Source: Caprella mutica (Eukaryota > Arthropoda > Malacostraca > Amphipoda > Caprellidae). Taken from it: 64,000 nucleotides of DNA. The stretch is from positions 124,001 through 188,000 of the forward strand of contig CANNZV010001063.1 of the NCBI GenBank assembly GCA_947561585.1. Direction: 5' to 3'. Below the pieces are notes generated by a model. It was not told the origin of the DNA. It saw only the letters and a list, made by a program, of their open reading frames with translations, and ran no database searches. Shown here one piece after another: positions 44,517 through 56,694 of the stretch (positions are counted from its first letter, which is position 1; each line of letters starts with the position of its first letter). The position numbers and the translations under genes are program-made.

Positions 44517-45603
44517 AAATTTCAAAGTTACAATTCACAATTTCCAAGACTAACAGCTGGCCTCTCTGAACATTGTTACTCAATAGTTGACAATGTTCAG
44601 ATGCGCACTCTGTTAGTGGAAATCTGTGTATTGGATCTCTTGAAAAAATTTCTCGAACCGGCTATAATTGTATTACTAGAAAATTGATTAAAAATATAAG
44701 TTTAATTCAATTGTTTCTAACATTCTAAAAATATTTCAGAACTAAAGTGCATCAATAACTTTTTATAGAATTTTATCTTACCTATACAATCTTAACTTTT
44801 GCTTCAACAATATTTTTTATTTATTACTAAATATTCTAAGTTATTCCTACCTACTACGTCTCAGTTCAAAATAAACAATTTTTTCATTTTATAAATGTAA
44901 AACTTGCCTAATATATTTGAGATCTCACCTCGCCCCTCCTAATATTTAGAATATTAATTCTAAATATTGTCAGAGACTCCGAGTACCTCAATATATTACA
45001 CACAGTTCTCCTTTATTCAAGGTGTTATTAAAAAAAATTTATAATTAAAAAAAAAATATAAAAATATATTTTTGTTTAACTATATTTGTTTCATTGTAAT
45101 GAAATTCCTAATTTATTTATGAAAAGAATTATTCGTTATAATTTATCATAGGTTATGATATCATAAATTGTGACCTCTTAAAGAATTTATCTACTTTTTT
45201 TATGAATTTTGATCAATTTTATTATCAAATTTTGAGACGGTCTGAATACTTAAAACATCGAGAAAAAATAAAATAAACTTAAAATTCAATTCAATTGAAA
45301 ACGGTTATATTTTAATTTCACTTAAAATTACCCAGACTTAAAAATTAAAAGCTTACAGTAAAATTATAATTAATTTGAATTTTTTATTCATTCCTAAATA
45401 CTTAATGACCTTTTTTACTCTTAGGGTTTCGAATACTATGAGGCATTATAATGAAATTAGTCGCCTGGATGTTAATTGCATGGTCATTAAAATAATTAAC
45501 TGTTCTGTTTAATTTCCCTGTTCTAAAGGGCGTTCCCTATTTTTAATTTGGTTAAAAGCCTCGGTTGCCAACTTGGACTTTAAACTTCTTATCTCATACA
45601 AAT
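44517..45603. other. Gypsy 3' internal non-coding region
   Basis: Very AT-rich, no gene recognised. It lies between the polypurine tract and the small ORF at 45604. Confidence 0.5.
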
Positions 45604-45840
45604 TCATGTCTTCATCTCTTTTGACCTTTTTAGCATGAGTGTAGCCACACATAAAATTCCCACCATTAGGACTGTTAAAACCAGCACTAACACGTCACTG
45701 AACAAATTTGGTATGAGGTCGTATTCCGTTGTACCCATATTTTTAATTGTGGCCTCCAGGTGTGCTTTGTTCATCGAGGTAGACTTTTGTATAAGCTCTA
45801 CCACCGAGTTAAGATCAAAGTTACTCTGTGTTTGACCCAT
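45604..45840 (-). CDS. Small myristoylation-motif membrane protein ORF in gypsy 3' region (unknown)
   Basis: A 78-residue frame starting at ATG 45840. The N-terminus MGQTQSN fits the N-myristoylation pattern (Gly2, Ser6). Residues about 10-38 are polar and could be helical. Residues about 46-68 (FSDVLVLVLTVLMVGILCVA) form a clear membrane segment, followed by a basic KRSKEMKT tail. It lies downstream of integrase on the same strand, where gypsy elements may carry env or accessory genes, but it is far too short for env and lacks a signal peptide. It could be a remnant, a captured cellular fragment or chance. No homologue is recognised. Confidence 0.35.
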   Translation of the reverse strand: MGQTQSNFDLNSVVELIQKSTSMNKAHLEATIKNMGTTEYDLIPNLFSDVLVLVLTVLMVGILCVATLMLKRSKEMKT

Positions 45841-46327
45841 TGTAACAGCTGCGTACAGTTTCTTCCCTCACGACCTTGAAGTGTGGCAGTCAGTTGCAGA
45901 TAGGGAAGACAACCGTTTTCTCTCAGCGAACGTTTGTTCAGTAGGCACTGGCTGTGAGTGGCTGGCTTTTAGTGGTTTGCGCGCTGAGATAGAAACGATA
46001 CAGTTAATACATGGCCCCTGATGTTATTTAAATAATTTATCAGTTATCAGTCTCAGTGTGAATTAATTATATTTGATTTTAAATTCTGTCAGTCTTTCAA
46101 CCTGGGTATAACTTTATTTTAATTTTCATTTTGATTCTAAACAATTTAACTTCTACATTTCTTTAGTAACTGATGAAATATAATTCATCTTTTTCGTTAA
46201 AACTAAACATATAAATACAAAATATAAAATTAACATGCATTAATAATTATTCATCTTAAAATTATTATATGAAATTTTATGTTATTAAAATTCATATTTC
46301 ATCCCACCAACTCGAATTAAATACATA
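45841..46327. other. Gypsy 3' internal region upstream of the small ORF
   Basis: Less AT-rich at 45850-46020 than around it; no further gene seen. Confidence 0.4.
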
Positions 46328-46705
46328 CAATTACTTATCGCCATTCTTGTTCATTCTGGAGTGTTCCAGAGGTGCCAACTTATGAAATGTCCACCTGCAT
46401 CGGCCGTTAACTTAAGCATTCAGTTCGCCATTTGCATTCGGCGCGTTAACATGTGTGTGTTTTTTCCTGCTCTCCTAGGCTTGAAAAGTCTAGTTGTGCG
46501 TGCACAGTGTTTGTGATCGATTGAATTCGGTTTTCATTCAAGCCTAGATGTTCTCGTATACAGATAAGTGTTTTTATTATAGCTTTACTATTAGTTCTAT
46601 AGGATATACAATTTTAGCCACTTTTGCTCGTTATTATGATTTTTAAAAAATTACCTATCTTGCGTGGTACTTGAAAACAGGCCTTGCTGATAGTTTTTAA
46701 GTGAG

Positions 46706-48580
46706 CCAGTTAACTACTAACTAGTTATAGGTTGTATGCCTATAGTCTCTTTCCAATAATTTCACAGACAGGGGAATTTCGATAACCCCCTGCTGGACCG
46801 AAGACAAACCCTAGAAATTCGTGACTAGGGTAAATCTAGTTAGTTAGTTCGAAGCCGGTATTTCGAGACCGTGCTTACACTGCAAATATACGCTATATCG
46901 TGTATAACTAACTCACTTAATATTTTCGTCCCAAATTTACGGTGACTACTAACCAGTTAACTACTAACTAGCTATAGGCTTAGCTATGCCTATAGAGTCT
47001 CTTTCCAAATTTCACATTGTGAAATTCTTCTCTACTAAGAGAATAATTATAGACAGGGGAATTTCGATAACCCCCTGCTAGGTTTGATGACTAAAACCCT
47101 AAGAATTCGTGACTAGGGTACTAGTTAGCTAGTTCAAGCCGGAAATTCGTGACCGTGCTTTACTGGATTGAACAAATATACACTATATATCGTATAATAC
47201 TATAACTTTCTTGAACTTCTTTATTATATTATATGGTAACTTTACATATGTGCAATAATACTCAAAATAAAAAATTATAACGGGTACAAAGTGGCGTAAA
47301 TTGTAAATAATACTTGTTTGTAATCATTGCCTAGGGTCCCACAGGTAAATTGCGGTTCAATTGCAGTCTTTGCAAGAACTTTTCTAAAACTTTTTGATTC
47401 GAATTTTTATTGAAATTTGTTCAGATATCTGAAGTAGCGGAATGCATTCTATATTTTATTATTGTTTGAAGCTATGATATTTCTGTGGTTAGAGGACACA
47501 GTTAATTAGTGTACCGCAATTTACCTGCTTTACCCTATCTAGCTTATAATTGGTAGCTACTTAAAGATTGATATTGCTACTAGTGCTATGTATTCCATTC
47601 AAGAAGCACCATGAATTTATGGATACAATTAATAATAATAATCCAGTTAACTACTAACTAGTTATAGGTTATATGCCTATAGTCTCTTAACAATAATTTC
47701 ACATCGTGAAATTTTCTCTGATTCAGAGATATAATATAGACAGGGGAATTTTGAAGAGAAACCCTAAAAATTTTGTGACTAAGGTAAATCTAGTTAGTTA
47801 GTTTGAAGCCGGTATTTTGAGACCGTGCTTTCACTGGAAATATCAAATATACGCTACGCTATATTGCGTATAATTTTTTAACTCTTTAAAAAAATTTCGT
47901 CTCAAATTCATGGTGACTACTAACTAGCTACAGGCTATATGCCTATTGAGTCTCCTTCCATATAAACTCGCATTATGAAAATTTTCTGTTTCAGAACAAT
48001 TTGAGAGGGGATTCAGATATTCACTACTATGATTGAAGACAATCTATGAATTTTTAGCTAGGGCAACTAGTTAGCTATTTTAGCCGGGAATTTGTGACCC
48101 GAGCTTGTACTGGCTTCATCTAAGGAACACTAGACATATCGTGTAACTTGAACTTTAGTCTCAAGTACCAATATTTAATTTCTTAACAAATACAGACTGT
48201 TAATACCACTACAGATATGTTTTGCAATTGCATATCCAAGTCTGGTTCTTCAATAAAAAATTTGCTGGAAGCCAGTTAACTTACTAGTTATATGCTAATG
48301 CCTACAGTCTCTTCCCAAATGAATTTGCAATGTTAAGTTTTTCTCTGATTCAGAGAATTAACAGGGGAATTTCGATAACCTCCTGCTAGGATTCAAGACT
48401 GTTCATATTTTTTCTAGTAGGCCAGTTTACTATGTGTCGTAATATACCTACTTTACCCTAATTACCTATATTCCTCGATAAATTCTTCTGCGACGCGGGA
48501 ATTGACGAAGAGTTGAAGACTGTTGAATACGTTGTTGCACTAGGGCAACAACTAGTTCAACCAGAAATTTGGTACACATA
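46706..48580 (+). ncRNA. Structured multi-hairpin units, DIRS-like copy 2
   Basis: Units start at about 46706, 46953, 47643, 47911 and 48272. The first keeps the ACCCTAG/CTAGGGT hairpin (46809-46830) that is deleted in copy 1's first unit; the second keeps ACCCT/AGGGT where copy 1 has ACTCT/AGAGT. Function unknown; see 14061-16350. Confidence 0.55.
47332..47537. mobile_element. TAGGGTC MITE inside DIRS-like copy 2
   Basis: Orthologous to 15124-15314; carries an extra GCGGTTCAATT at its left end, which completes the inverted repeat better than copy 1 does. Confidence 0.7.
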
Positions 48581-50527
48581 GTTACATAAAACCTGTATTT
48601 CCAAATTATTTCTTATTTTGGAAATTCAAAAATTAATGTCTATAGGTATGAAGATTGGTCATAGAGAAGAAGAATTTTCGGTTCAGTTTTCTCATTCATA
48701 TAAGACGTGAAGGGCTTCATTTATTTATAAATTTATCTAAAGCCATCGAATCTGCATATCCATTATTAACGTTATTTATTAGAACATTGAAGAACTGTAG
48801 TTGGTTCAATGGAATAAATTTGTCTCGTGGCCTCTATTGATTTTGAAGATGATTACTTTTCTGTCCATATAGAGAATAATACCGTAGATATTAGAAATTG
48901 GAAAACATTTCTAACTTAAGTTTAGAGCTAAAGGCTCTACTTGTGAATCATGCAACTTACTTAAGTCATGAATTCTATATTGGCAAAATTAAGAACTGAA
49001 AGTTACTTATCTATGTACTATTTAATTTACTTAATTGATAGATGAATTCGCATATGAATGGACTGTTGCAGAGAGAGAGAGCACTGTTGTTATTAGTAAT
49101 GAAAGAAATTTTATTTTATTTATTCCTAATCATTAGAAAGAAATGATTTTTAATTGATGCAACAAATTTGAGCAAAATTCTATTAATTGTGACGTTTTTA
49201 TTTTTTATCAAACTGTTGACTCTCTGCCATCCAGCAGTTTAATGGTGAGTTTTATTCTTTATAATTTTAGAACGTCTTAAAATTAATGCTCTCAAAATTG
49301 TCAATGGTAACTTACAAATGAATAGAAATTGATGATGATTATCCAGCTTAAAGTATTTAGACATCCTTTCATTACTATAGTTTCGTAAGCGTTGAAGGTA
49401 TTTTTGGTTTCAAGCTTTCGATTAAAAAGATTTCTATTCATCATCAGGAGAAGTGTGGAAAACGTGGCCTTCAACTCTGAGTTTATATAACCTCTGATAA
49501 TATGGATTTCCAGTTGAATATGAATCTTTTCAATCAGTTTAGTAAGCATAAACCATAATTCTCAAAGTATTGTAATTAGCTACCACTGATGCATCAACTT
49601 GAAGAATGTACATTTCTTATAAATATATTAAATTTTATTTAAAATAGATGGGATTATATATGCTAAGACTCTACCTCCCACATTAATGTTCTAGAACTGA
49701 AGGCCATTTTAATCCGGTTGGCAGGGCCTTTTCAAATGACATTTAGTTTGTCCACATCAAAATATTCACTGTCAAGACTACAAATATTCAGCCATGCTCT
49801 CGTATTAATTAAAGATTTTGACAACGTCTGTTAGAAGACTTATTTTTCTGTGAAAAAATATACTTTTATCAAAACGTTCAAGCTGATAAAGTAAGTTGGT
49901 ATTTTGATGGGATTACCGAATAGTAGCTGATATCTAACGTTTAAGTATCATGAGGCTTTATAAAATTTAGGAAGACCAAGTGCAACAGTGTTCATTACCC
50001 CTTTTGCGGTACAAAATCAGTATCATGTGTTTTTAGTGCAGAATTTCCGCCAAACCTCTATAAACAACATAGCTAGATCACAAGTGGTATATTTCTTGAG
50101 TAGACAGAAAATTGATCCCATGCAATTTAATGATGTAAATTATTAATATAAAGTTTTCTTATAATACTGGATTATCTATAGTGAAATCTCTTGCAGTAAA
50201 GAGTGTTAGTTATTGAATTAGTGCAGGTATCCTGGATACCAATTAAAATAAAAATTAAATGAGACTAACCACTCCCATGTACAAATGATCTTGGAAGTTT
50301 CTTCTGTTTTGAATTTTGAAAAATTATTTCCCTCTGGAAGGTATTGCTTTTAGAATTTCAACATATTAATTAATGAGATACGGTACAAGCTCGATGATCT
50401 ATACATCAAGTTCCAACTTTCAAAGTTATGGATGTATAAAGATTTTGTATCATGAAAGAGACTATTTCAATTACTTTATACACCACGTGTGGGAAATAAT
50501 GAATTCCTGATTAAATGAGGTATTTTA

Positions 50528-50824
50528 ATGCCAATTCAAATTCTGTCTATATTTAACCTTCAAAGTGTACATGGATTAGATTTCGTAGAGAGTCTAATCA
50601 ACTCTGTAAGTTTCCGAAAATCATACAAACAGTACCTATCTATTTCAAAAATAGGTAGACGGATTGAAGCAATTATGGAAGAGGCAGGAATCGACATTGC
50701 TAAGTTTAATCTCTGCACTTGTGCAGCAGCTGCCTGTTCTTTCTTGAACCATAATATTACCATTGACGATAATCAAGGTCGCAGGGTGGGTCAACGTTAC
50801 AATTTTCTAATGCTCTTATCTTAA
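50528..50824 (+). pseudogene. Degenerate tyrosine recombinase C-terminus, DIRS-like copy 2
   Basis: Same 98-codon frame as 18323-18619, with substitutions such as Leu to Ile, Asn to Lys and Ile to Asn. The catalytic His and Arg are again Cys and Ala, so the loss predates both copies. Not an active recombinase; the element must rely on another DIRS element for RT and recombinase. Confidence 0.65.
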
Positions 50825-50912
50825 ATTCATACTTGAAAATTGGTTGCTCTCATCTTTTGCTGCGTTCTTTAAAATCTCATAAGTTGGCACCTCTGGAACA
50901 CTCCAGAATGAA

Positions 50913-50999
50913 CAAGAATGGCGATAAGTAATTGAACAGTTACCCAAGGCTTACCTGTAAGGTGAAGGGTGACTTCAATTACTTCTGAAGCCATTCTTG
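50913..50999 (+). repeat. Internal complementary region, DIRS-like copy 2
   Basis: Reverse complement of 51165-51235 joined to 46328-46350. The predicted join carries a single CAATTA, matching how the two ends overlap. Confidence 0.85.
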
Positions 51000-51235
51000 T
51001 TCATTTTTCTGGAGTGTTCTTTCCCGCCCGGAGCGCTCCCGCCCGAACACTCCAGAAATACACAACAAAAGATTCGATCTTTGAATACTGAATGCTTAAG
51101 TTAACGGCCGATGCAGGTGGACATCTCATAAGTTGGCACCTCTGGAACACTCCAGAAAAATGAACAAGAATGGCTTCCGAAGTAATTGAAGTCACCCTTC
51201 ACCTTACAGGTAAGCCTTGGGTAACTGTTCAATTA

Positions 51236-51796
51236 TTTTACACTTCAAAATTATCATTGTATTGATACAATGATTATATTACTCTGTATCAAGTAAGAAT
51301 TGTTTCATTAACATCGTACTGTATAATGTGTGTTTGTTTGATTAGCGTAAGCAGAAAAAATTTAAACATTTCTCTGAGGCGTTGTTTGTAACCGAGTTAT
51401 GTGTCAAGTGTTACGGTACTATTTGTTACATGTTACTTCGAGTTACTTCATGTTACTACGTGTTATGTATTACTATTTTGGGCTACCTAAATGATGTTTA
51501 TATTCAAATTGATCACAATTTGATTTCCTGTTTAATGATAATAATGAAAATACTTAATTAATTGGTTATGAAATTTTCTAACTTAGTCAAGTAGTTTATG
51601 TTACTTGTTACCGTTTGATGACCAATTTTTATTACTGCTTTATTTTTGTTGACCTGTAGTACCTTACCTGGTCCTATCCAATTCAATTGTAGTTTATGAG
51701 TTTTTTTGATGGTTTCTAATTAATACTCGGTTATCTGTTTGTATGAGTTTGTCTTTTCGTGTCCTATTGTGATAAATTATACGTTTGTTTGTTTGG
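51236..51796. other. Gypsy sequence between integrase and DIRS-like insertion
   Basis: Contains short tandem TTACT/GTTACT-type repeats near 51390-51470. No gene seen. Confidence 0.45.
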
Positions 51797-52738
51797 TTAA
51801 TAATGTTTGCTCGAATCTGATCTTGAATGTACATATATAGCTTGCCTGGCCTTTACTTTGACTAATGATTCTGATGTATCTAGGTTATAAATGTTATCCA
51901 AAGTTTCTGCCTGTATATTTGGGGAAGTATTGCGTCCATACATGGCGTATGACGGAGTATCTTTAAGGGATACGACAATTTGATTGTTGACTGTATTTTG
52001 GACAGTATCGAGAAACATGTCCCAATTATCGTGATTTACTGTTGCTACATAGAATCTTAATAGTTTGTTAATTCTTTGGTTATTTCGTTCACAAATTCCA
52101 TTGGAATATGCTGAGTATGGTAATACTTCGCATTTATATATCTGATGTATTTCACTGAAAGTTTTAATTGTGTTAGACTTAAATTCTTTCGCACAATCTG
52201 ACATTAGAATTTTGGGATATCCGCATCGGTTAAATGTTTTACTTAGACAATCAATTACTGTGTTAGTTGATTTGTCAGCTACAGCGTGTAATTCGTTATA
52301 TCTTGTCAACATACATGTTATTGATAAAATGTACTTGTTGTTTAAGTCTGTTGTAATGAAAGGTCCTATAAAGTCAAATGAAACTGTTTCAAATGGTGTA
52401 TTAGATACTGGGGCAGTCATTAATTTAATAGGAGTATCTAGACTTCCTTTAAGTATTTTGCAAACGTCACATCTTTTAATAAAAGATTCTATGACCGATC
52501 TTTCTTGAAAATGATAGTATTTTAGGCGAAATTTAAATAGCGTATGAGCTAAACCACAATGTGTGTTAAAATGTATCGAATTAATTACCAAATTAAACAT
52601 TTCAGTTGGTATAACATAATTAATAATGCTAGCTGCCCTAGTATCTATTTTTCTATGTCTATATAATATTCCGTCAAATATGAAAAACTCAGCTATGTTT
52701 TTAGTTGTACATATTTGTTTTCTATTCAAACTGTCCAT
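51797..52738 (-). CDS. Gypsy integrase region
   Basis: A 313-residue open frame read from 52738. It begins in the linker before integrase. The zinc-binding HHCC module follows (HFNTH...CDVCK, about residues 57-95). The catalytic core has D in VSFDFIGPF (about 128), D in LMSDCAKEF (about 182) and E in SNGICERNN (about 218), with exactly 35 residues between the last two, the normal DD35E spacing. The C-terminal domain appears short, ending at residue 313. In an intact element it would be the last part of the Pol polyprotein that inserts cDNA with a 4-bp duplication. Here it is cut off from RT by a deletion. Confidence 0.85.
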   Translation of the reverse strand: MDSLNRKQICTTKNIAEFFIFDGILYRHRKIDTRAASIINYVIPTEMFNLVINSIHFNTHCGLAHTLFKFRLKYYHFQERSVIESFIKRCDVCKILKGSLDTPIKLMTAPVSNTPFETVSFDFIGPFITTDLNNKYILSITCMLTRYNELHAVADKSTNTVIDCLSKTFNRCGYPKILMSDCAKEFKSNTIKTFSEIHQIYKCEVLPYSAYSNGICERNNQRINKLLRFYVATVNHDNWDMFLDTVQNTVNNQIVVSLKDTPSYAMYGRNTSPNIQAETLDNIYNLDTSESLVKVKARQAIYVHSRSDSSKHY

Positions 52739-52797
52739 GATTTCTTTACAAGCAAAATCTTTTGACTGTGCTGTTTTTAGTCTGTTTAGAGTTCATG

Positions 52798-54378
52798 TTA
52801 TTTCTTGCCCCTGGTCGAATCTAGCTGCAGCAACGCTGCGCCGACACCCGAATTGGAACTATCAGTAAATAAATAAAATGGTCTTGAATAATTTGGATGA
52901 GCTAAAACCTTATCTGATGTCAAAACATTTTTGAGACTAGTGAAGCTAGCCTCACATTCGTCAGTCCAGTCGAATTTAGTGTCCTTTCTTAATAGTCGGT
53001 ATAATGGTTCGGCCTTCTGGCTAAATTTAGGGACGAACATACGAAAATAATTCGCAAGTCCCAAGAAACGCTGAAGTTTCTTTACATCTGTTGGTCTAGA
53101 TGCCACTCTAAGTTTTTCGTTTTGGATGCACCGTATGCCCTCAGTCGTGACTCTGTGACCAAGAAAATTAATTTCATGTTTAAAGAATTCACACTTCTCT
53201 AATTTTAGTCTCAAGTGAGCATCACGTAAACTCATCAGCACTTGGCTAATATCATCTAAATGTTGTTCACATGATCGACTAAAGATTATGATATCATCAA
53301 TAAATACGAAACATAATTTCCCTAATACTTTATTTAAAGCTTTCGTCATGATTGTTTGAAACACTTTTGGGCTATTGACATATCCAAACGGAAACTTAGA
53401 GAAATGGTACTTCTTACCATTTACAGCGAATGCTGCGAGTCTCTTAGAGTCCTCAGTTATTTTAACTTGATGAAAAGCACTCCTTAGATCTAAACTAGAG
53501 AATACCTTGGACCCATCTAAAGATCCTAGCATATCATCTACTCTTGGTAATGTAAACCCTTGTATATGTACACATTTATTCAAAGATCTGAAATCTATTA
53601 CGGGACGTATTTCCCCGTTCTTTTTATGAACAACAATTACGGGGAAGTTGAATTCTGACATTGAAGGTTTAATTATTCCTTCCTCTAACATTGATTTATT
53701 AACTTCTTCAACCTGTTCTTGGAATTTATGAGCTATCCTATAAGGAGTTTTATTAATAACTTCATTAGGATCTTTTAATTTAATCTGATGTGTACATATA
53801 CTAGTGGTTCCTATTGGTTCGTCTTTTAGTGTAATAACGTCTCTAAAGTCATTCAGTAACTGTGTTGTTTGGTCTTTATACTCTGACATTCCACACGTTA
53901 TGTCAGCATTAATTAACTTTCTCAGTGCTGATGGCGTCGTCTGAGAATTGTTTTCTACATCATCATTTCTTACTTTGATATCACGGCTTCTCTCCGTGTT
54001 ACCATCACGTGAGATTTTACACTCTATCTCGTGATTGCCATGCACTAAATCTAATGGCTCTCCATTATTTCCAACTGCATGTACCATTGACTTATCATAA
54101 ATCAAATCAGGGGTAACGTTTCGTTCAAATGGCTTCGTTATATCGTCACTCAACACGTTTCCTAATCTAGATTTATGAGTCCTATTACTTAAACACTCAG
54201 AAATAGTCGCTATATTCACTTCGACTTGTCTTTCATAGACTTCAAGTGTTCCTAATATTTGATTATCGTTTAATACGATTTCACTATCAGTTGGGTTCAT
54301 TACAAAAACTGGGCAAATAGAGACCTTGTCCCCCTCTTTATCATTTTCCTCTATATTTATCAAGGTTTCGGCTACCAC
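52798..54378 (-). pseudogene. Gypsy reverse transcriptase with truncated RNase H
   Basis: A 526-residue frame. The N-terminal 200 residues are a linker after protease. The RT has NFPVIVVHKKNGEIRPVIDF, FSSLDLRSAFHQVKI, FSKFPFGYVNSPKVFQ and the catalytic CFVFIDDIIIF (near 53288-53310), all intact. The RNase H starts at RPFYLFTDSSNSGVGAALLQ and then breaks off at 52798. The next sequence already resembles the pre-integrase linker, so most of RNase H is deleted with loss of frame. A stop near 54421 separates it from protease. Confidence 0.85.
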
Positions 54379-54423
54379 TAAACCCGAACTGAAAATTCTC
54401 TTAGCTACTATAAAACTTCCTGA

Positions 54424-55310
54424 TTAGTTATTCTTAACGAAACCATATATGACTTTTATCGTATTTGCCTCAACGACTTGGCTACTTACATGAACATTAC
54501 CGTATTTCTTCAGTTTCATATTTTTTCTTCTAGACTTTGTTTTCATCTCGGATTTCATAACATCCGCTTGCCCTTTCTTATTTAATTGCGACTTAACCCT
54601 TACTTTCACAATGCTACTGTGATTGCCTCTTCGCTCATTAATTTCTTTAATTAAACTCTTCCTCTTTGACCTATTAGAGATTAGGACTAACTCTGCTATT
54701 AAACAATCCGTGTTTAATAGTTCCTTCTTAGCTATTTTGCGTTTTTCCATAAACGGAATTATTTCTTCACCCAATTTCAGGTTATTATTATTAAAATTGA
54801 TTTGAGCTTGTTTCAATACATCTCTACCCAATATCATATCATACGGAAAGCTTGCGTTTTCTATTAGTAAGGCATTTACTCGGTGTTTATTTGACTTAGA
54901 TGACAATACTAAATTTATTTCACCCTTTACCTTTGAGTGACCATTGATTCCCTTAATTGTGACATTTGACTCCATAATGTCTTCATTACTAGCAATATAT
55001 TTGAAATTACGACTATTCAAAATTGTTCGCTCACTACCTGAGTCTAATAACGCTTCCCAATCAAATTCCTTATTATGCAATATAATAGTTGGTTTAGAGG
55101 TCCCTTGTATTTTATAATGACAATCCTTTAAACCATTCAATTCGTCTTTGTTTTTTACGAACTGAGCTGCGATATACGTCTCGCTAGTACTTACCTCTTT
55201 ACTGCTTAAATTAACTTCCTTTAGTAAATCGTTCTTGTTTTTAAATTCACATGGATTTTCTGAATTGAGTGACGATTTAACATTTCCACCATTGAGTTTA
55301 ACGTATACAC
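54424..55310 (-). pseudogene. Gypsy aspartic protease region
   Basis: The frame is open from about 55310, with the first ATG at 55140. Retroviral-type protease features are the active-site LLDSGSERTIL (55020-55053) and the later hydrophobic MILGRDVL (about 54825-54850). It would cleave Gag-Pol. A long basic tail follows (KRSKRKSLIKEINERR). The frame ends 45 bases before the RT frame opens, so Pol is not continuous in this copy. Confidence 0.75.
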
Positions 55311-55441
55311 AGGATCTAATTTATTCATGTTTAATTCACATGACGTATGCACGGAGTTACCATTCGCCGTCGCACTTGTCTTTGATAAGTGTTTTATTAA
55401 ATTAAGCCTACCGAGTTGTTTGCTAACTTTATGTTCTGTAT

Positions 55442-55765
55442 TTACATTCTCATGCGAAAATCCTTGTTCTGGCCTCTATTGAAGGGCCTTTGATTCCTGC
55501 AATCTCTACCGATGTGTCCCATGTTATTACACTTATAACACTTTATATTAGTGTCACTATGTTGCTGTGGTGTATGTGTATGTATACTTGTGGCCTGTTG
55601 TCTGCCTCGGTTGATATACCTTCTTCGTCGCATATACCTTCCTCTGTTTCCTCTCTGCCTACCGTCATGTGCGAAATATAACTCCGCTGTTCCTTCATGC
55701 ATGTCAGAGTCATATTGGTTATAATCATGGTTCTCAATTACAAATTGATCAGAATTATCTATCAA
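55442..55765 (-). pseudogene. Gypsy nucleocapsid part of Gag (zinc knuckle)
   Basis: About 100 residues with an Arg/Gly-rich segment (RQRGNRGRYMRRRRYINRGR) and one classic CCHC knuckle CYKCNNMGHIGRDC (about residues 75-88). It binds element RNA. It overlaps the end of the main Gag frame by 11 bases in another frame, so either a single-base lesion or a shift site joins them. Confidence 0.8.
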
Positions 55766-56694
55766 GAGTTTCTGTAGTGAGGTCCTTTTTAGGTATTAAG
55801 ATCTTTTTGTCATGAGGCAAAGACCTTATCTTCTTAGTTGTAGCGGACAGTAAATTAGCTGTGGTTTTAAACGGTCCCTCAATTACACTCTTTACAATAT
55901 TAGGGTTGATCTGTGGTCCTAATATTGTCAAGAACATGGCTGTATTCATCAAATCTTTAGCGTGTTTCTTCAATCTCTTGTTGAAATCCTGATTACTTTC
56001 ACCTTCAGTCCTTCCTGGGAACTGCACATTCATGGTGGCGTCATTTAAAATATTATCCGTAACTTCTCCTATTTTTTCCAATGTACTTAAAATGTCACTG
56101 GTAGCTGTAGTTTCATCTTTCAATTTATTATTGTATAATTCGTGACGAACACTGTAGATGTCCTTACTGTCTTTCTGCACATATATATCTTCTAGAACTG
56201 TGCATATTTCTTCGTAGGTGCTGTCTATGAATGTTTTTCCGTTGACAACGTTATTTACGGTAATTTGGAAATCGCCTAATTTGCAGTCTGCGCTCCTGAG
56301 AAGAATCTTCTTTTTCTGTGCGTCATCTTTATCTCCCAAACTCGATATGTAGTTATTTAACAAACTCAAGTGTTGACGAAATGAATTCTTCTCCTCAAAA
56401 TTTGGATCTTCTGGTCTTCTTCTTCCTCTAAATATCGGCAATGAGTCAGAATTTATAATTGTAGTGCTCGCACCTTTGACTAATTCCTGTAACTGCGCTG
56501 GGGTCATTTCTACTCTGTTTCCCATTGTGTCTGATGTATCTAAATCGTCAATATATATTCTATTTAGTCTGTCTTGTTCTAAAACCAATAACTTTGAATC
56601 TGTATTTGTTTTGTTTTTCGATTTTTTTCTTCTAACTCTTGGCCTTGTTTTTCTACCAGACCGTAATTTAATTGGACTTGGATTGATTATTTAG
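55755..56694 (-). pseudogene. Gypsy Gag, capsid part
   Basis: The frame is open from 56694 without an early ATG; the first ATG is in SDTMGNRVEM near 56525. The N-terminus is basic (RSGRKTRPRVRRKK). The body is helical and polar with the spacing of Ty3/gypsy capsids (FRQHLSLLNNYISSL, LEDIYVQKDSKDIYSVRHEL, AMFLTILGPQI). It forms the virus-like particle. The missing start codon and split from the knuckle suggest decay. Confidence 0.7.

Larger units (their letters stand above)
46328..51235 (+). mobile_element. Non-autonomous DIRS-like retrotransposon, copy 2 (4.9 kb)
   Basis: Same family as 13685-19030, with CAATTA at both ends, ITRs at 46340-46423 and 51088-51174 and an ICR at 50913-50999. It sits in the gypsy element's 3' internal region. 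It is shorter by about 440 bp because one structured unit and the MITE next to it are absent. Base differences from copy 1 are few, indicating recent common origin. Confidence 0.85.

Noticed and set aside
45604..45840. Calling the 78-codon ORF an env gene
   Set aside because: Too short, no signal peptide, no cleavage site or fusion peptide; only the position is env-like.
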